Assembly: GCF_022811725.1 (NCBI RefSeq)
Contig: NZ_CP094527.1
Span: 2,170,001-2,234,000, forward strand
Direction of reading: 5' to 3'
Source of the DNA: Mucilaginibacter sp. SMC90
GTDB lineage: Bacteria > Bacteroidota > Bacteroidia > Sphingobacteriales > Sphingobacteriaceae
Length of the DNA: 64,000 bases
Shown: positions 35,865 to 44,067 of the stretch, one piece after another
How positions within the stretch are numbered: position 1 is the stretch's first letter
Layout of the letters: every line of letters begins with the position of its first letter
The notes under the pieces: generated by a model
Seen by the model: only the letters and a program-made list of their open reading frames with translations
Database searches by the model: none
What the model was told of the DNA's origin: nothing
Position numbers and translations under genes: made by a program

Positions 35865-37343
35865 ATGAAATCAAACAAACTAATATATACGCTTGTGTCA
35901 TTGGCCCTGATGGGCAGCGGCTGTAAAAAGGCGCTTGATCTGAAGCAACAAGGTGTTTACAGCTCAACCAATTATTTCCGTAATGAGGTTGATGCCGTTA
36001 ACGCGATAACCGGTATCTACAGCATTTTACCCGAAGAAGATTATATAGGCCATGCCGAAACAACATTTGATACACCATCTGATGATTACTGGCGCTCAGG
36101 CGACCATGGTGAAGATGAAGGTATCGAAAACCTGACTTACGATGCTTCAAACGCGGCTATCAGGTATCCCTGGAAATGGAGATATGAGGAAATTAACCGC
36201 GCTACTAACTGTATCATCAATATCCCTAAAATTACTGCCATATCTGCCGATATTAAAAACCGCAGTATGGGCGAAGCTTACTTTTTAAGGGCTTTTGGTT
36301 ACTGGCGCTTGATGGTTATCCATGGTGATGTACCTATTATTACAGAGGCCGATTATACCTCGTTGAATTTCAACGTGCCAAAATCGCCTATTGAAGATGT
36401 ACGTAAACAAATTGAAGCTGATTTATTGAAAGCGGTTGACCTGTTGCCAGAAAGCTATGGCGCAGCTGACCGTGGCCGCGTAAGCAAAGGAACAGCATTG
36501 GGTTTATTGACCAAGCTTTATATGTATTGGGAAAAACTTCCTGAAGCTATCGCGACAGGCCAAAAAGTGATCTCGAACCCTGCCTACGCGCTTGCTGCCA
36601 ATTACCAGGATAACTTTACACGGGCGAATGAAAATAGCACCGAAATTTTGTTCTCGATCCAGGCGGTACAAAACGTTGTTCAAAACGACTTTACTGTATA
36701 TTATATTCCAAGGCCATGGGGTGGTTACGGCTTTAGCCAGCCATTACAAGGGCTTGCCAATGAATTTGAAGCTGGCGACCCGCGTAAAGCTGCAACACTG
36801 TTAAGCGTTGGCGATAAGGTAGATTTGGGCGATGGCAACGGGTTAACAACCTTCACTGCCGATCTTTCGGCTACCGGTTTTGCTTTTAAAAAGTACGCCG
36901 TATTTAATACTGCCGCCGCCGGTGGTGGTGTCGATCATAGCTTTGCAGTACCATTAATGCGCTCTGCCGATATTTATCTGTTAGTAGCTGAAGCATTGAT
37001 CCGTACTCAAGGTGCAGGCGCAGGCGACGCGATCATTAACCAGATCAGGCACCGTGCATCAACTGCATTGAAGCCAGTTTCAGGTGCCGGGATGAAAGAA
37101 CTGATCCATGAGCGCCGTGTTGAACTGGCCGGCGAAGATCAACGTCACCAGGATTTGATGCGTTGGGATAAAGCTAAAATTGTCGATATAGCTGCTATTT
37201 ATAACCTCGCTATCTCCAAAGCGCCGCTTGATCAAAATAAAACGGTGACGTTTGTGCGCCCTAAAAATTATTACTTCCCAATTCCTCAGGTTGAGATTGA
37301 TAAAAGTAAAGGCGTGTTAGTACAAAACCCTAATTTTAAATAA
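35865..37343 (+). CDS. susD: SusD/RagB-type surface glycan-binding lipoprotein
   Basis: 492 residues with a lipobox ending at Cys20 (LALMGSGC). The helical TPR-like SusD scaffold is visible: EAYFLRAFGYWRLMVIHGDVPI early, and IHERRVELAGEDQRHQDLMR and NYYFPIPQVEIDKSKG late, all family hallmarks. It forms the lid on the SusC pore and binds the incoming glycan at the cell surface. The enzymes encoded downstream (GH89, GH35, GH92) point to a glycan with alpha-GlcNAc, beta-Gal and alpha-Man ends. Confidence 0.95.
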   Translation: MKSNKLIYTLVSLALMGSGCKKALDLKQQGVYSSTNYFRNEVDAVNAITGIYSILPEEDYIGHAETTFDTPSDDYWRSGDHGEDEGIENLTYDASNAAIRYPWKWRYEEINRATNCIINIPKITAISADIKNRSMGEAYFLRAFGYWRLMVIHGDVPIITEADYTSLNFNVPKSPIEDVRKQIEADLLKAVDLLPESYGAADRGRVSKGTALGLLTKLYMYWEKLPEAIATGQKVISNPAYALAANYQDNFTRANENSTEILFSIQAVQNVVQNDFTVYYIPRPWGGYGFSQPLQGLANEFEAGDPRKAATLLSVGDKVDLGDGNGLTTFTADLSATGFAFKKYAVFNTAAAGGGVDHSFAVPLMRSADIYLLVAEALIRTQGAGAGDAIINQIRHRASTALKPVSGAGMKELIHERRVELAGEDQRHQDLMRWDKAKIVDIAAIYNLAISKAPLDQNKTVTFVRPKNYYFPIPQVEIDKSKGVLVQNPNFK

Positions 37344-37427
37344 TAATATCCTCATACCGGTAACGGGCATACCCCCTGTTGCCGGTATTTATTTCCGGCA
37401 ATTGCCGGCGTTTAATTATATCTGTTG

Positions 37428-39626
37428 ATGAGAAAGTGTTTACTTGTTGTTGCTGCTATTGTTGCATTGACCTTTAAAGCCAATGCCCAGGTTGACCAGA
37501 AAGCCTCTTATGATTTTATTGAAAGGGTAATTCCCGGTAAAAGTAATTTGTTTGTTGTTGAGGCTATCCCGCAACAAAACAATAAGGACGTATTTGAGCT
37601 GGAAAGCCGTAATGGCAAAATTGTACTCAGGGGCAATAATGGCCTGTCAATAGCATCGGCATTAAACTACTATCTTAAAACCTATTGCTTTTGCGATATC
37701 GGCTGGAATGGCACTAACCTTAATTTGCCTGCTGCCTTACCTGTAGTAAAAGGCCTTATCCACAAAACTACGCCTTATCAATACCGCTACTATTTAAACT
37801 ATTGCACATTTAACTACACCATGGCCTGGTGGGATTGGGACCGCTGGCAAAAAGAAATTGACTGGATGGCCCTGAATGGCATTAACATGCCGCTTGCCAT
37901 AACCGGTGAAGAAGCCGTTTGGCAAACTGTTTATAAAGACATGGGCTTTACCGATAAACAACTTGATGAGTTTTTTAGCGGTCCTGCTTATTTTTCATGG
38001 TTTTGGATGGGTAACATTGATGCTTGGGGTGGCCCGCTGCCGCAGCATTGGATGGACTCGCACAAAGCGTTACAAAAAAAGATCCTGGAGCGTGAGCGCT
38101 CTTTCGGGATGACGCCTGTTTTGTCGTCATTCACAGGCCACGTGCCGCCATCATTTAAAGATAAGTTCCCCGGTGCTAAGGTTAAAAGAACCAACTGGGA
38201 TGCCGGGTTTCCCGATGTTTTTATACTTGACCCCGACGATCCGATGTTTGAAACCATCGGCAAAAAATATATAGAAGCGCAGACAAAGGAATTTGGTACA
38301 GATCACCTGTATTCTGCCGATACTTTTAATGAAAACGTGCCGCCAACCAACGATTCAACTTACCTGGATGGCATGAGCAAAAAAGTGTTTAACTCTATGG
38401 CCGCTGCCGATCCTAAAGCTATTTGGGTAATGCAGGGCTGGATGTTTCACTATAATAACAAATTTTGGCAGCCACAGCAGATCAAAGCCCTGCTTAACGC
38501 AGTACCTAATGAGCAAATGATAGTTCTTGACCTTTATAGCGACGCACACCCGGTATGGAACCGTACAGAAGCTTATTATGGTAAACCGTGGATCTGGAGT
38601 ATGCTGCAAAACTTCGGCGGTAATATCAGCTTGTTTGGCCGGATGCGCCATGTAGCCGCTGATCCAGCCATAGCCCTGCATGATCCCGAATCAAAAAATA
38701 TGCGCGGTATTGGTGTTACGCCCGAAGGCATTGAACAAAATCCTGCACTTTTTGCGCTGATGCTCGAAAATGTTTGGAACGATACGCCAATTGACGCTGA
38801 TAAATGGGTGCAAAATTATGCCCGGCGCCGTTATGCGCAGGATAATACCCAAGCTAATGAAGCATGGCATATCCTGCTAAATTCGGTGTATTCGGGTGGT
38901 TTAACTGAAGGAGGGCCAGAGTCCATCATTGTAGCAAGGCCAACAATGAAGAAATACATTGACAGGGTATTAACCAAACTGGATTATGACCCTATGCAAT
39001 TGGTAAAAGCATGGACATTACTGGTAAACGCTGCCGACAGCCTGAAACAAAGTGACGGCTTTCAGTATGACCTGGTTGATGTAACCCGGCAGGTGCTGGC
39101 CAATTATGCAAGTCCGCTGCAACAGAAAATGGCACAGGCCTATCAAAATAAAGATCAGCAGCAGTTTAAATTGTACAGCAACCAGTTCCTGGAACTGATG
39201 GATGATATGGATGCCATGCTAAGCACCCGTAAAGATTTCCTGTTAGGCAAATGGATCAACGAAGCAAGGGCTAACGGCGTAACCGACAAAGAGAAAAACC
39301 TGTACGAATTTAACGCCCGTGACCTGGTTACCCTTTGGGGCGATAAGGAAAGCGGTTTGCGCGAATACTCAAACCGCCAATGGGCTGGTTTAATAAAGGG
39401 GTATTATAAACAACGCTGGGCAATGTACTTCGGCTTGCTTGATAAGTCATTATCGGCCAAAACTGATTTTAATGCCGGGGCTTTTGATAAGCAGGTAAAA
39501 GATTGGGAATGGCAGTGGGTAAACAAACATGACAATGCTTACACCGATGTTGCCAAAGGCGATGCCGTTGAAAAATCAAAACAACTGTTTGCAAAATATA
39601 ATGCGGTGATTTTAGGGGCTCACTAA
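37428..39626 (+). CDS. Alpha-N-acetylglucosaminidase, GH89 (NAGLU homologue)
   Basis: 732 residues from ATG 37428 with signal peptide (LLVVAAIVALTFKANAQ). The three NAGLU parts are recognisable: N-terminal beta domain, TIM-like barrel (WWDWDRWQKEIDWMALNGIN; ITGEEAVW) and helical C-terminal domain. Both catalytic glutamates of the family align: Glu302 in ADTFNENVPP (human Glu316) and Glu433 in VTPEGIEQN (human Glu446). It removes terminal alpha-GlcNAc, the enzyme missing in Sanfilippo B disease. The partner HGSNAT-like acetyltransferase gene is two genes downstream. A terminator-like hairpin follows the gene. Confidence 0.94.
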   Translation: MRKCLLVVAAIVALTFKANAQVDQKASYDFIERVIPGKSNLFVVEAIPQQNNKDVFELESRNGKIVLRGNNGLSIASALNYYLKTYCFCDIGWNGTNLNLPAALPVVKGLIHKTTPYQYRYYLNYCTFNYTMAWWDWDRWQKEIDWMALNGINMPLAITGEEAVWQTVYKDMGFTDKQLDEFFSGPAYFSWFWMGNIDAWGGPLPQHWMDSHKALQKKILERERSFGMTPVLSSFTGHVPPSFKDKFPGAKVKRTNWDAGFPDVFILDPDDPMFETIGKKYIEAQTKEFGTDHLYSADTFNENVPPTNDSTYLDGMSKKVFNSMAAADPKAIWVMQGWMFHYNNKFWQPQQIKALLNAVPNEQMIVLDLYSDAHPVWNRTEAYYGKPWIWSMLQNFGGNISLFGRMRHVAADPAIALHDPESKNMRGIGVTPEGIEQNPALFALMLENVWNDTPIDADKWVQNYARRRYAQDNTQANEAWHILLNSVYSGGLTEGGPESIIVARPTMKKYIDRVLTKLDYDPMQLVKAWTLLVNAADSLKQSDGFQYDLVDVTRQVLANYASPLQQKMAQAYQNKDQQQFKLYSNQFLELMDDMDAMLSTRKDFLLGKWINEARANGVTDKEKNLYEFNARDLVTLWGDKESGLREYSNRQWAGLIKGYYKQRWAMYFGLLDKSLSAKTDFNAGAFDKQVKDWEWQWVNKHDNAYTDVAKGDAVEKSKQLFAKYNAVILGAH

Positions 39627-39642
39627 GAAAACTCAGTAAATA

Positions 39643-39730
39643 CGTCATTGCGAGGAACGAAGCAATCGCGAACTATACAGGGCAGCCCGGCTAATCGGGG
39701 ATTGCTTCGTGCCTCGCAATGACGCTTTTT
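39643..39730 (+). terminator. REP-type hairpin acting as terminator after GH89
   Basis: CGTCATTGCGAG (39643-39654) and GAAGCAATC are mirrored by GATTGCTTC and CTCGCAATGACG (ending 39724), directly followed by CTTTTTT. The CATTGCGAGGAACGAAGCAATC type of repeat is widespread in bacteria. It may uncouple the GH89 gene from the genes downstream. Confidence 0.65.
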
Positions 39731-39771
39731 TAGATTTAATAGCCTGTAAAGAGACAGAACACACAGATAAA

Positions 39772-39804
39772 AGACTTACGAAGTTTTAAAAACTTCGTAA
39801 GTCT
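39772..39804. repeat. 33-base near-palindrome, copy 2
   Basis: Identical over 33 bases to 26071-26103, with the flank on the opposite side (GGATTTT), showing the element is inserted in the other direction. It lies 36 bases before the GH35 start. Confidence 0.75.
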
Positions 39805-39839
39805 GGATTTTACAGAAATGACAGGATCGTAAAATACTT

Positions 39840-42797
39840 ATGAGAATACACTATTCTATATTAACATTTATCTTACTACTAAGCGCCTTTACTAAAGCAC
39901 ACAGCCAAAGCGCCAACGATCATATTTTCCCGGCCACGGCTGTTGCTAAGCCCTATATCGATTTTGACAGCAAAGGTTTTATGGTGAATGGTAAACGCAC
40001 GTTCCTTGTATCCGCCGGGTTGGAATACGCCCGCATCCCGCATGAGCTTTGGTATGATAGGTTGCTGCGGATCAAACGGGCAGGTTTTAATTGTATTGAG
40101 ATCTACACGATTTGGAATTTTCACGAAGAAACTGAAGGTAAATTCAATTTCGCCGGAGATCGCGACCTGGGCAAATTCCTGGATATTGTAAAACAGCTTG
40201 GCTTATATGCCATTGTGCGCGTTGGCCCGTATTATTGTGCCGAATGGGATAATGGAGGCTACCCGGTGTGGCTTAAATTTAAAAAAGGCCTTAAGGTGCG
40301 TGAAGATAATAAGCCGTTTGAACAATATGTCGACCGCTTTTTTGATCATCTTTTGCCGGTTGTATTTCAAAGGCAGATCAATAAAGGCGGCGCGGTAATC
40401 TTGGTTCAGCTTGAAAATGAGCATCCCAACGGCTGGGGAACTGTAATGCCCGATGGTTATTTTAAGCATCTGCAGGAAAAAGCTTTGACTATGGGGATGC
40501 AGGTACCCTATTTCTTTAGTGGTTTACATCACGCCAGTGACCCGGCCGGCAATGGAAAGCTCGATGACGATAAACGTCCAAACCCATGGTTCTCTACCGA
40601 GTTCTGGGCTGTTTGGTACTCGCAATACGGTGCTAAACCGGGCGATGCTGGGCTTTATGACAGGCGTACCTGGAAGATAATTGCCCATGGCGGTAATGGT
40701 TATAATTATTATATGGTACATGGTGGTTCAAACTTTGGTTATTCAAATAATGACGAAGATGCCGCTTCTTACGATTATGGTACAGCCATTGGCCAGGCAG
40801 GTGATTTACGACCAATTTACTACACCTTTAAACGTGCTACCTGGTTTTCGCGTAGTTTTCAGGATGTATTGGAAAACAGTACAAATGCTTCAGAAACATA
40901 CAAAGGCATTGCTGTTGATACTGCTATTAAAATATCCGCCCGCAAAAGCCCCGGCGGTGATCTGATATTTTTAGATAATCCGGGTGCTGCCAAAATAAGC
41001 ACAGCATTAAACATCAAAGGTGCCGAAGATCTGCTTACAGATAAAGACATCAGCGTTCAGCCTAAAGAGATCTATCCTTTGGTGCACAACTATAAGCTTA
41101 ATGATGAAGTTACGCTTGATTGGGCGCTCAGCCGTGTATTTGCCGTTGTTAAACAAGCTAACACCACAACTATAGTTATTGATGCTGAAGCCGGTGAACC
41201 GTTGTTGCTTCGTTTTAACACAAAGGACAAAGTTTCGTCGAAATCAACTGCCGTAAAAGTTGCTGATAATCACGTACTAATTGACGAGAAAATGCCTGTC
41301 GCCAATGAAACGGCAGTAGAATATACCTTCAATGCGGGTTCTCAAACTATCAGAGTATTGGCCATGAACCGGGCTTTAAGCGATAAAACGTGGGTTACCG
41401 AAACTGAAGGCAAAAACTACATCATTACTGGTTTAAATTATGCAGGAGAAACTGCTTTTAAAAACGGACAATTTATAATAACCGCAGAAACACCTTTAAC
41501 TCAAAGTATAGCTCAAAAAGTGATGTTATATACTGATAGTAAAGGCATCGCTTTTAATAATGTTGTTCAGAACAGTAGTCAACCGCAAACTATCAATTTA
41601 TCTGACTGGCAATATAAAAACGCCGCCATCAACGCAGCAGCGAATGTAAATACAAGTGCCTGGCTCAAATCAAAAGATCCACAGCCGATGGGGGCCGATG
41701 CAGATGTTACTGCTGATGCCTGGTACAGGACAACATTAAACATACCATCAAACGGAAAATATACCCTGCAGGTAAAAGGCGGTGGCAGGGGACAGGCATT
41801 CATTGATGGAAAGCCGGCTGCCAAATGGAGGCTGAATGATAATGAACTAACGTTTGATCTTACCAAAGGAAAACATACGCTCGCTGTTTTTGCCGCTCAC
41901 GATGGCCGCGATAAGCTGGCCGCATACCTTGGGCCGATAGACGAGGTGGATAGCAAAGGGCTTTTTGGCAGTGCATTTATCAAAAAGGGAGGACCATTTA
42001 TTACCGAGCTTGGTGACTGGTATTTTACCAAAGCCGTAAAAAAAGATGATGTAAAACAAGGGCCGCCGGCATTTGATACATCCACGTATAAAAAATATAA
42101 AATAGGGGCTGATGTTTTTGACCTGAAAGAAGGCTATGCATGGTTTCACACAACCATTTCGCAGCAGTCAGCAGGTACTTCGAAAGTAACTGTACTGTTT
42201 AAAAGTGTCGATGAAAATGCAACAGTATTTGTTAACGGCAAACAGGTAGTCCATCATGATGGCTGGAACCAGCCATTTGAGGTGAATATAACCGATGCCG
42301 AAGCTTTAAAACACCCAATTGATCTTGCAGTCTTTATCGAAAATTACTCGAATGAAGGAGGCATAGATCAGCCGATAAAGATCAATGCCATTGGCGATGC
42401 TACAGCTGTTTCCGGTTGGCAACTGAAAGGTGGTCCCGGCAATGTTAACGCTATACAGGGTTGGGTAAAGCTCAGTGCGGCTAAGCAAATGAAAAATGCG
42501 CCCGCCTTTTATCGTACAACTTTCCGCCTACCGCCGTCAACCGGCAATACCTTCATCTGGCGTTTTGATCCTGAGGGACTCGGTCACGGTTCTGTTTGGG
42601 TTAATGGCCATAATCTGGGCCGGTACCCGGAAAAGCTGAATATGAAAAGTCTTTATATCCCCGAATGCTGGCTTAAACCAGGCTTAAACCAGTTAGTGGT
42701 TTATGATGAAGATGGCAATAGTATCAATAAAACCCGTATTGTAGCCGAACAGGCTGCAGGCAGGTTAATTAATGTGAATTCAATACCCCTTAATTAA
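39840..42797 (+). CDS. Beta-galactosidase-like glycoside hydrolase, GH35 type
   Basis: 985 residues with a signal peptide (SILTFILLLSAFTKAHSQ). The catalytic TIM barrel (about 40-340) begins MVNGKRTFLVSAGLEYARIP and has the acid/base Glu194 (VQLENEH) and nucleophile Glu254 (FSTEFWA) of the GH35 family. Accessory beta-sandwich domains fill 480-970, with two galactose-binding-like parts (FVNGKQVVHHDGWNQPFEVN; GHGSVWVNGHNLGRY). It is longer than most GH35 enzymes. It would take beta-linked galactose off the imported or surface-bound glycan. The acetyltransferase gene starts 4 bases after the stop. Confidence 0.88.
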   Translation: MRIHYSILTFILLLSAFTKAHSQSANDHIFPATAVAKPYIDFDSKGFMVNGKRTFLVSAGLEYARIPHELWYDRLLRIKRAGFNCIEIYTIWNFHEETEGKFNFAGDRDLGKFLDIVKQLGLYAIVRVGPYYCAEWDNGGYPVWLKFKKGLKVREDNKPFEQYVDRFFDHLLPVVFQRQINKGGAVILVQLENEHPNGWGTVMPDGYFKHLQEKALTMGMQVPYFFSGLHHASDPAGNGKLDDDKRPNPWFSTEFWAVWYSQYGAKPGDAGLYDRRTWKIIAHGGNGYNYYMVHGGSNFGYSNNDEDAASYDYGTAIGQAGDLRPIYYTFKRATWFSRSFQDVLENSTNASETYKGIAVDTAIKISARKSPGGDLIFLDNPGAAKISTALNIKGAEDLLTDKDISVQPKEIYPLVHNYKLNDEVTLDWALSRVFAVVKQANTTTIVIDAEAGEPLLLRFNTKDKVSSKSTAVKVADNHVLIDEKMPVANETAVEYTFNAGSQTIRVLAMNRALSDKTWVTETEGKNYIITGLNYAGETAFKNGQFIITAETPLTQSIAQKVMLYTDSKGIAFNNVVQNSSQPQTINLSDWQYKNAAINAAANVNTSAWLKSKDPQPMGADADVTADAWYRTTLNIPSNGKYTLQVKGGGRGQAFIDGKPAAKWRLNDNELTFDLTKGKHTLAVFAAHDGRDKLAAYLGPIDEVDSKGLFGSAFIKKGGPFITELGDWYFTKAVKKDDVKQGPPAFDTSTYKKYKIGADVFDLKEGYAWFHTTISQQSAGTSKVTVLFKSVDENATVFVNGKQVVHHDGWNQPFEVNITDAEALKHPIDLAVFIENYSNEGGIDQPIKINAIGDATAVSGWQLKGGPGNVNAIQGWVKLSAAKQMKNAPAFYRTTFRLPPSTGNTFIWRFDPEGLGHGSVWVNGHNLGRYPEKLNMKSLYIPECWLKPGLNQLVVYDEDGNSINKTRIVAEQAAGRLINVNSIPLN

Positions 42798-42801
42798 TAT
42801 A

Positions 42802-43938
42802 ATGGCAAAAATGGCTACAACAACCGAGAGATTTACCGCACTTGATGTTTTTCGTGGTATGACCATTTGCTTCATGATCATCGTTAACGCCCCCGGTTCG
42901 GGGGCGAACGTATGGTCGCCGCTTGATCATGCCCCCTGGATTGGTTTTACACCTACGGATCTTGTTTTCCCATCGTTCCTCTTCGCAGTTGGCAACGCTC
43001 TTAGCTTCTCTAAAAAGAAGTTTGAAACTGATGCCGCTTTCATCGGAAAAATCTTTAAGCGTACAGTCATTATTTTTTTACTGGGTTACCTGATGTATTG
43101 GTTCCCGTTCTTTCACCGGGAAGCCGGTGGCTGGGCGTTTAATCTTTTAGGTCATACCCGCATTATGGGTGTATTGCAGCGCATAGCATTGTGCTATTTC
43201 TTTGGTGCTCTAATAGTTCATTACTGTTCGCAAAAAACGGCGGTCATTATATCTGTTTTACTCTTAATTGGTTATTGGGCCTTCCTGATATTATGCGGCG
43301 AGCCGGGTAAAGAGTATACCATGCTTGGTAATGCAGGTACCCGTTTGGATATAGCTTTGTTAGGTAACGATCATTTATATCATGATAAAGGCGGCCCTAT
43401 AGCCTTTGATCCCGAAGGATTGTTAAGTACCATGACCGCTATAGTGAATGTGATAGGTGGCTTTTTGGCCGGTGCATTCATTCAGCGTAAGGGGAAAAAT
43501 TACGAAGCGGTTGCACGTTTATTTATGTGCGGGGTTTTGCTGATAGCCGTTTCACTATTTTGGGCACAGTTTTTTCCTGTAGCCAAAAAACTTTGGACAA
43601 GCTCGTTTACACTTTTAACTATCGGTATTGACCTTTTGTTGCTCGGCTTTATGGTGTATGCTATAGAAATTAAAAAGATAAAGAATGGCACAAACTTCTT
43701 CCTGATCTTCGGTCGTAATTCATTGGCGATATACCTGTTGTCGGAGTTACTGCTCACTGTTTTTCAAACCATATGGGTAAAGCAGCAGCTCAGCTTTTAC
43801 GACTGGATAAACCAGGTATTTTATCAGAAAATATTCCCCGGCGCATTTGGCACACTGGTATTTGCACTTTGTTATATGATGCTTTGCTGGCTGATAGCTT
43901 ATGTGCTTGATAAGAAGAAAATATATATCAAGATATAA
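42802..43938 (+). CDS. HGSNAT-like membrane acetyltransferase (DUF5009/YeiB type)
   Basis: 378 residues with about ten transmembrane helices. The N-terminal signature ALDVFRGMTICFMIIVNAPG, then SPLDHAPWIGFTPTDLVFPS with His43 at the position of the catalytic histidine of human HGSNAT (His269), identify the family. The human enzyme moves acetyl from cytosolic acetyl-CoA across the membrane onto terminal alpha-glucosamine; the product is then cut by NAGLU. Here it is in the same locus as a NAGLU homologue, 4 bases after the GH35 gene, so the same two-step logic may apply in the inner membrane. Many bacterial relatives have unknown acceptors. Confidence 0.82.
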   Translation: MAKMATTTERFTALDVFRGMTICFMIIVNAPGSGANVWSPLDHAPWIGFTPTDLVFPSFLFAVGNALSFSKKKFETDAAFIGKIFKRTVIIFLLGYLMYWFPFFHREAGGWAFNLLGHTRIMGVLQRIALCYFFGALIVHYCSQKTAVIISVLLLIGYWAFLILCGEPGKEYTMLGNAGTRLDIALLGNDHLYHDKGGPIAFDPEGLLSTMTAIVNVIGGFLAGAFIQRKGKNYEAVARLFMCGVLLIAVSLFWAQFFPVAKKLWTSSFTLLTIGIDLLLLGFMVYAIEIKKIKNGTNFFLIFGRNSLAIYLLSELLLTVFQTIWVKQQLSFYDWINQVFYQKIFPGAFGTLVFALCYMMLCWLIAYVLDKKKIYIKI

Positions 43939-43947
43939 GTTCTTATC

Positions 43948-44038
43948 GTAGGGACGCATAATTGCGTCTCCAACAATACAGAGCGGATAGTGAATTTCCA
44001 ATGCCTTGCAATCGGAAGACGCAATTATGCGTCTCTAT
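43948..44038. repeat. Inverted pair of GACGCA-palindrome units
   Basis: GTAGGGACGCATAATTGCGTC (starting 43948) faces GACGCAATTATGCGTC (ending near 44034). It is related to the pair at 8436-8532 but with AATT at the centre. It separates the acetyltransferase and GH92 genes. Confidence 0.65.
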
Positions 44039-44067
44039 ATTTAATATTTAAATCATTGATTACGTAA

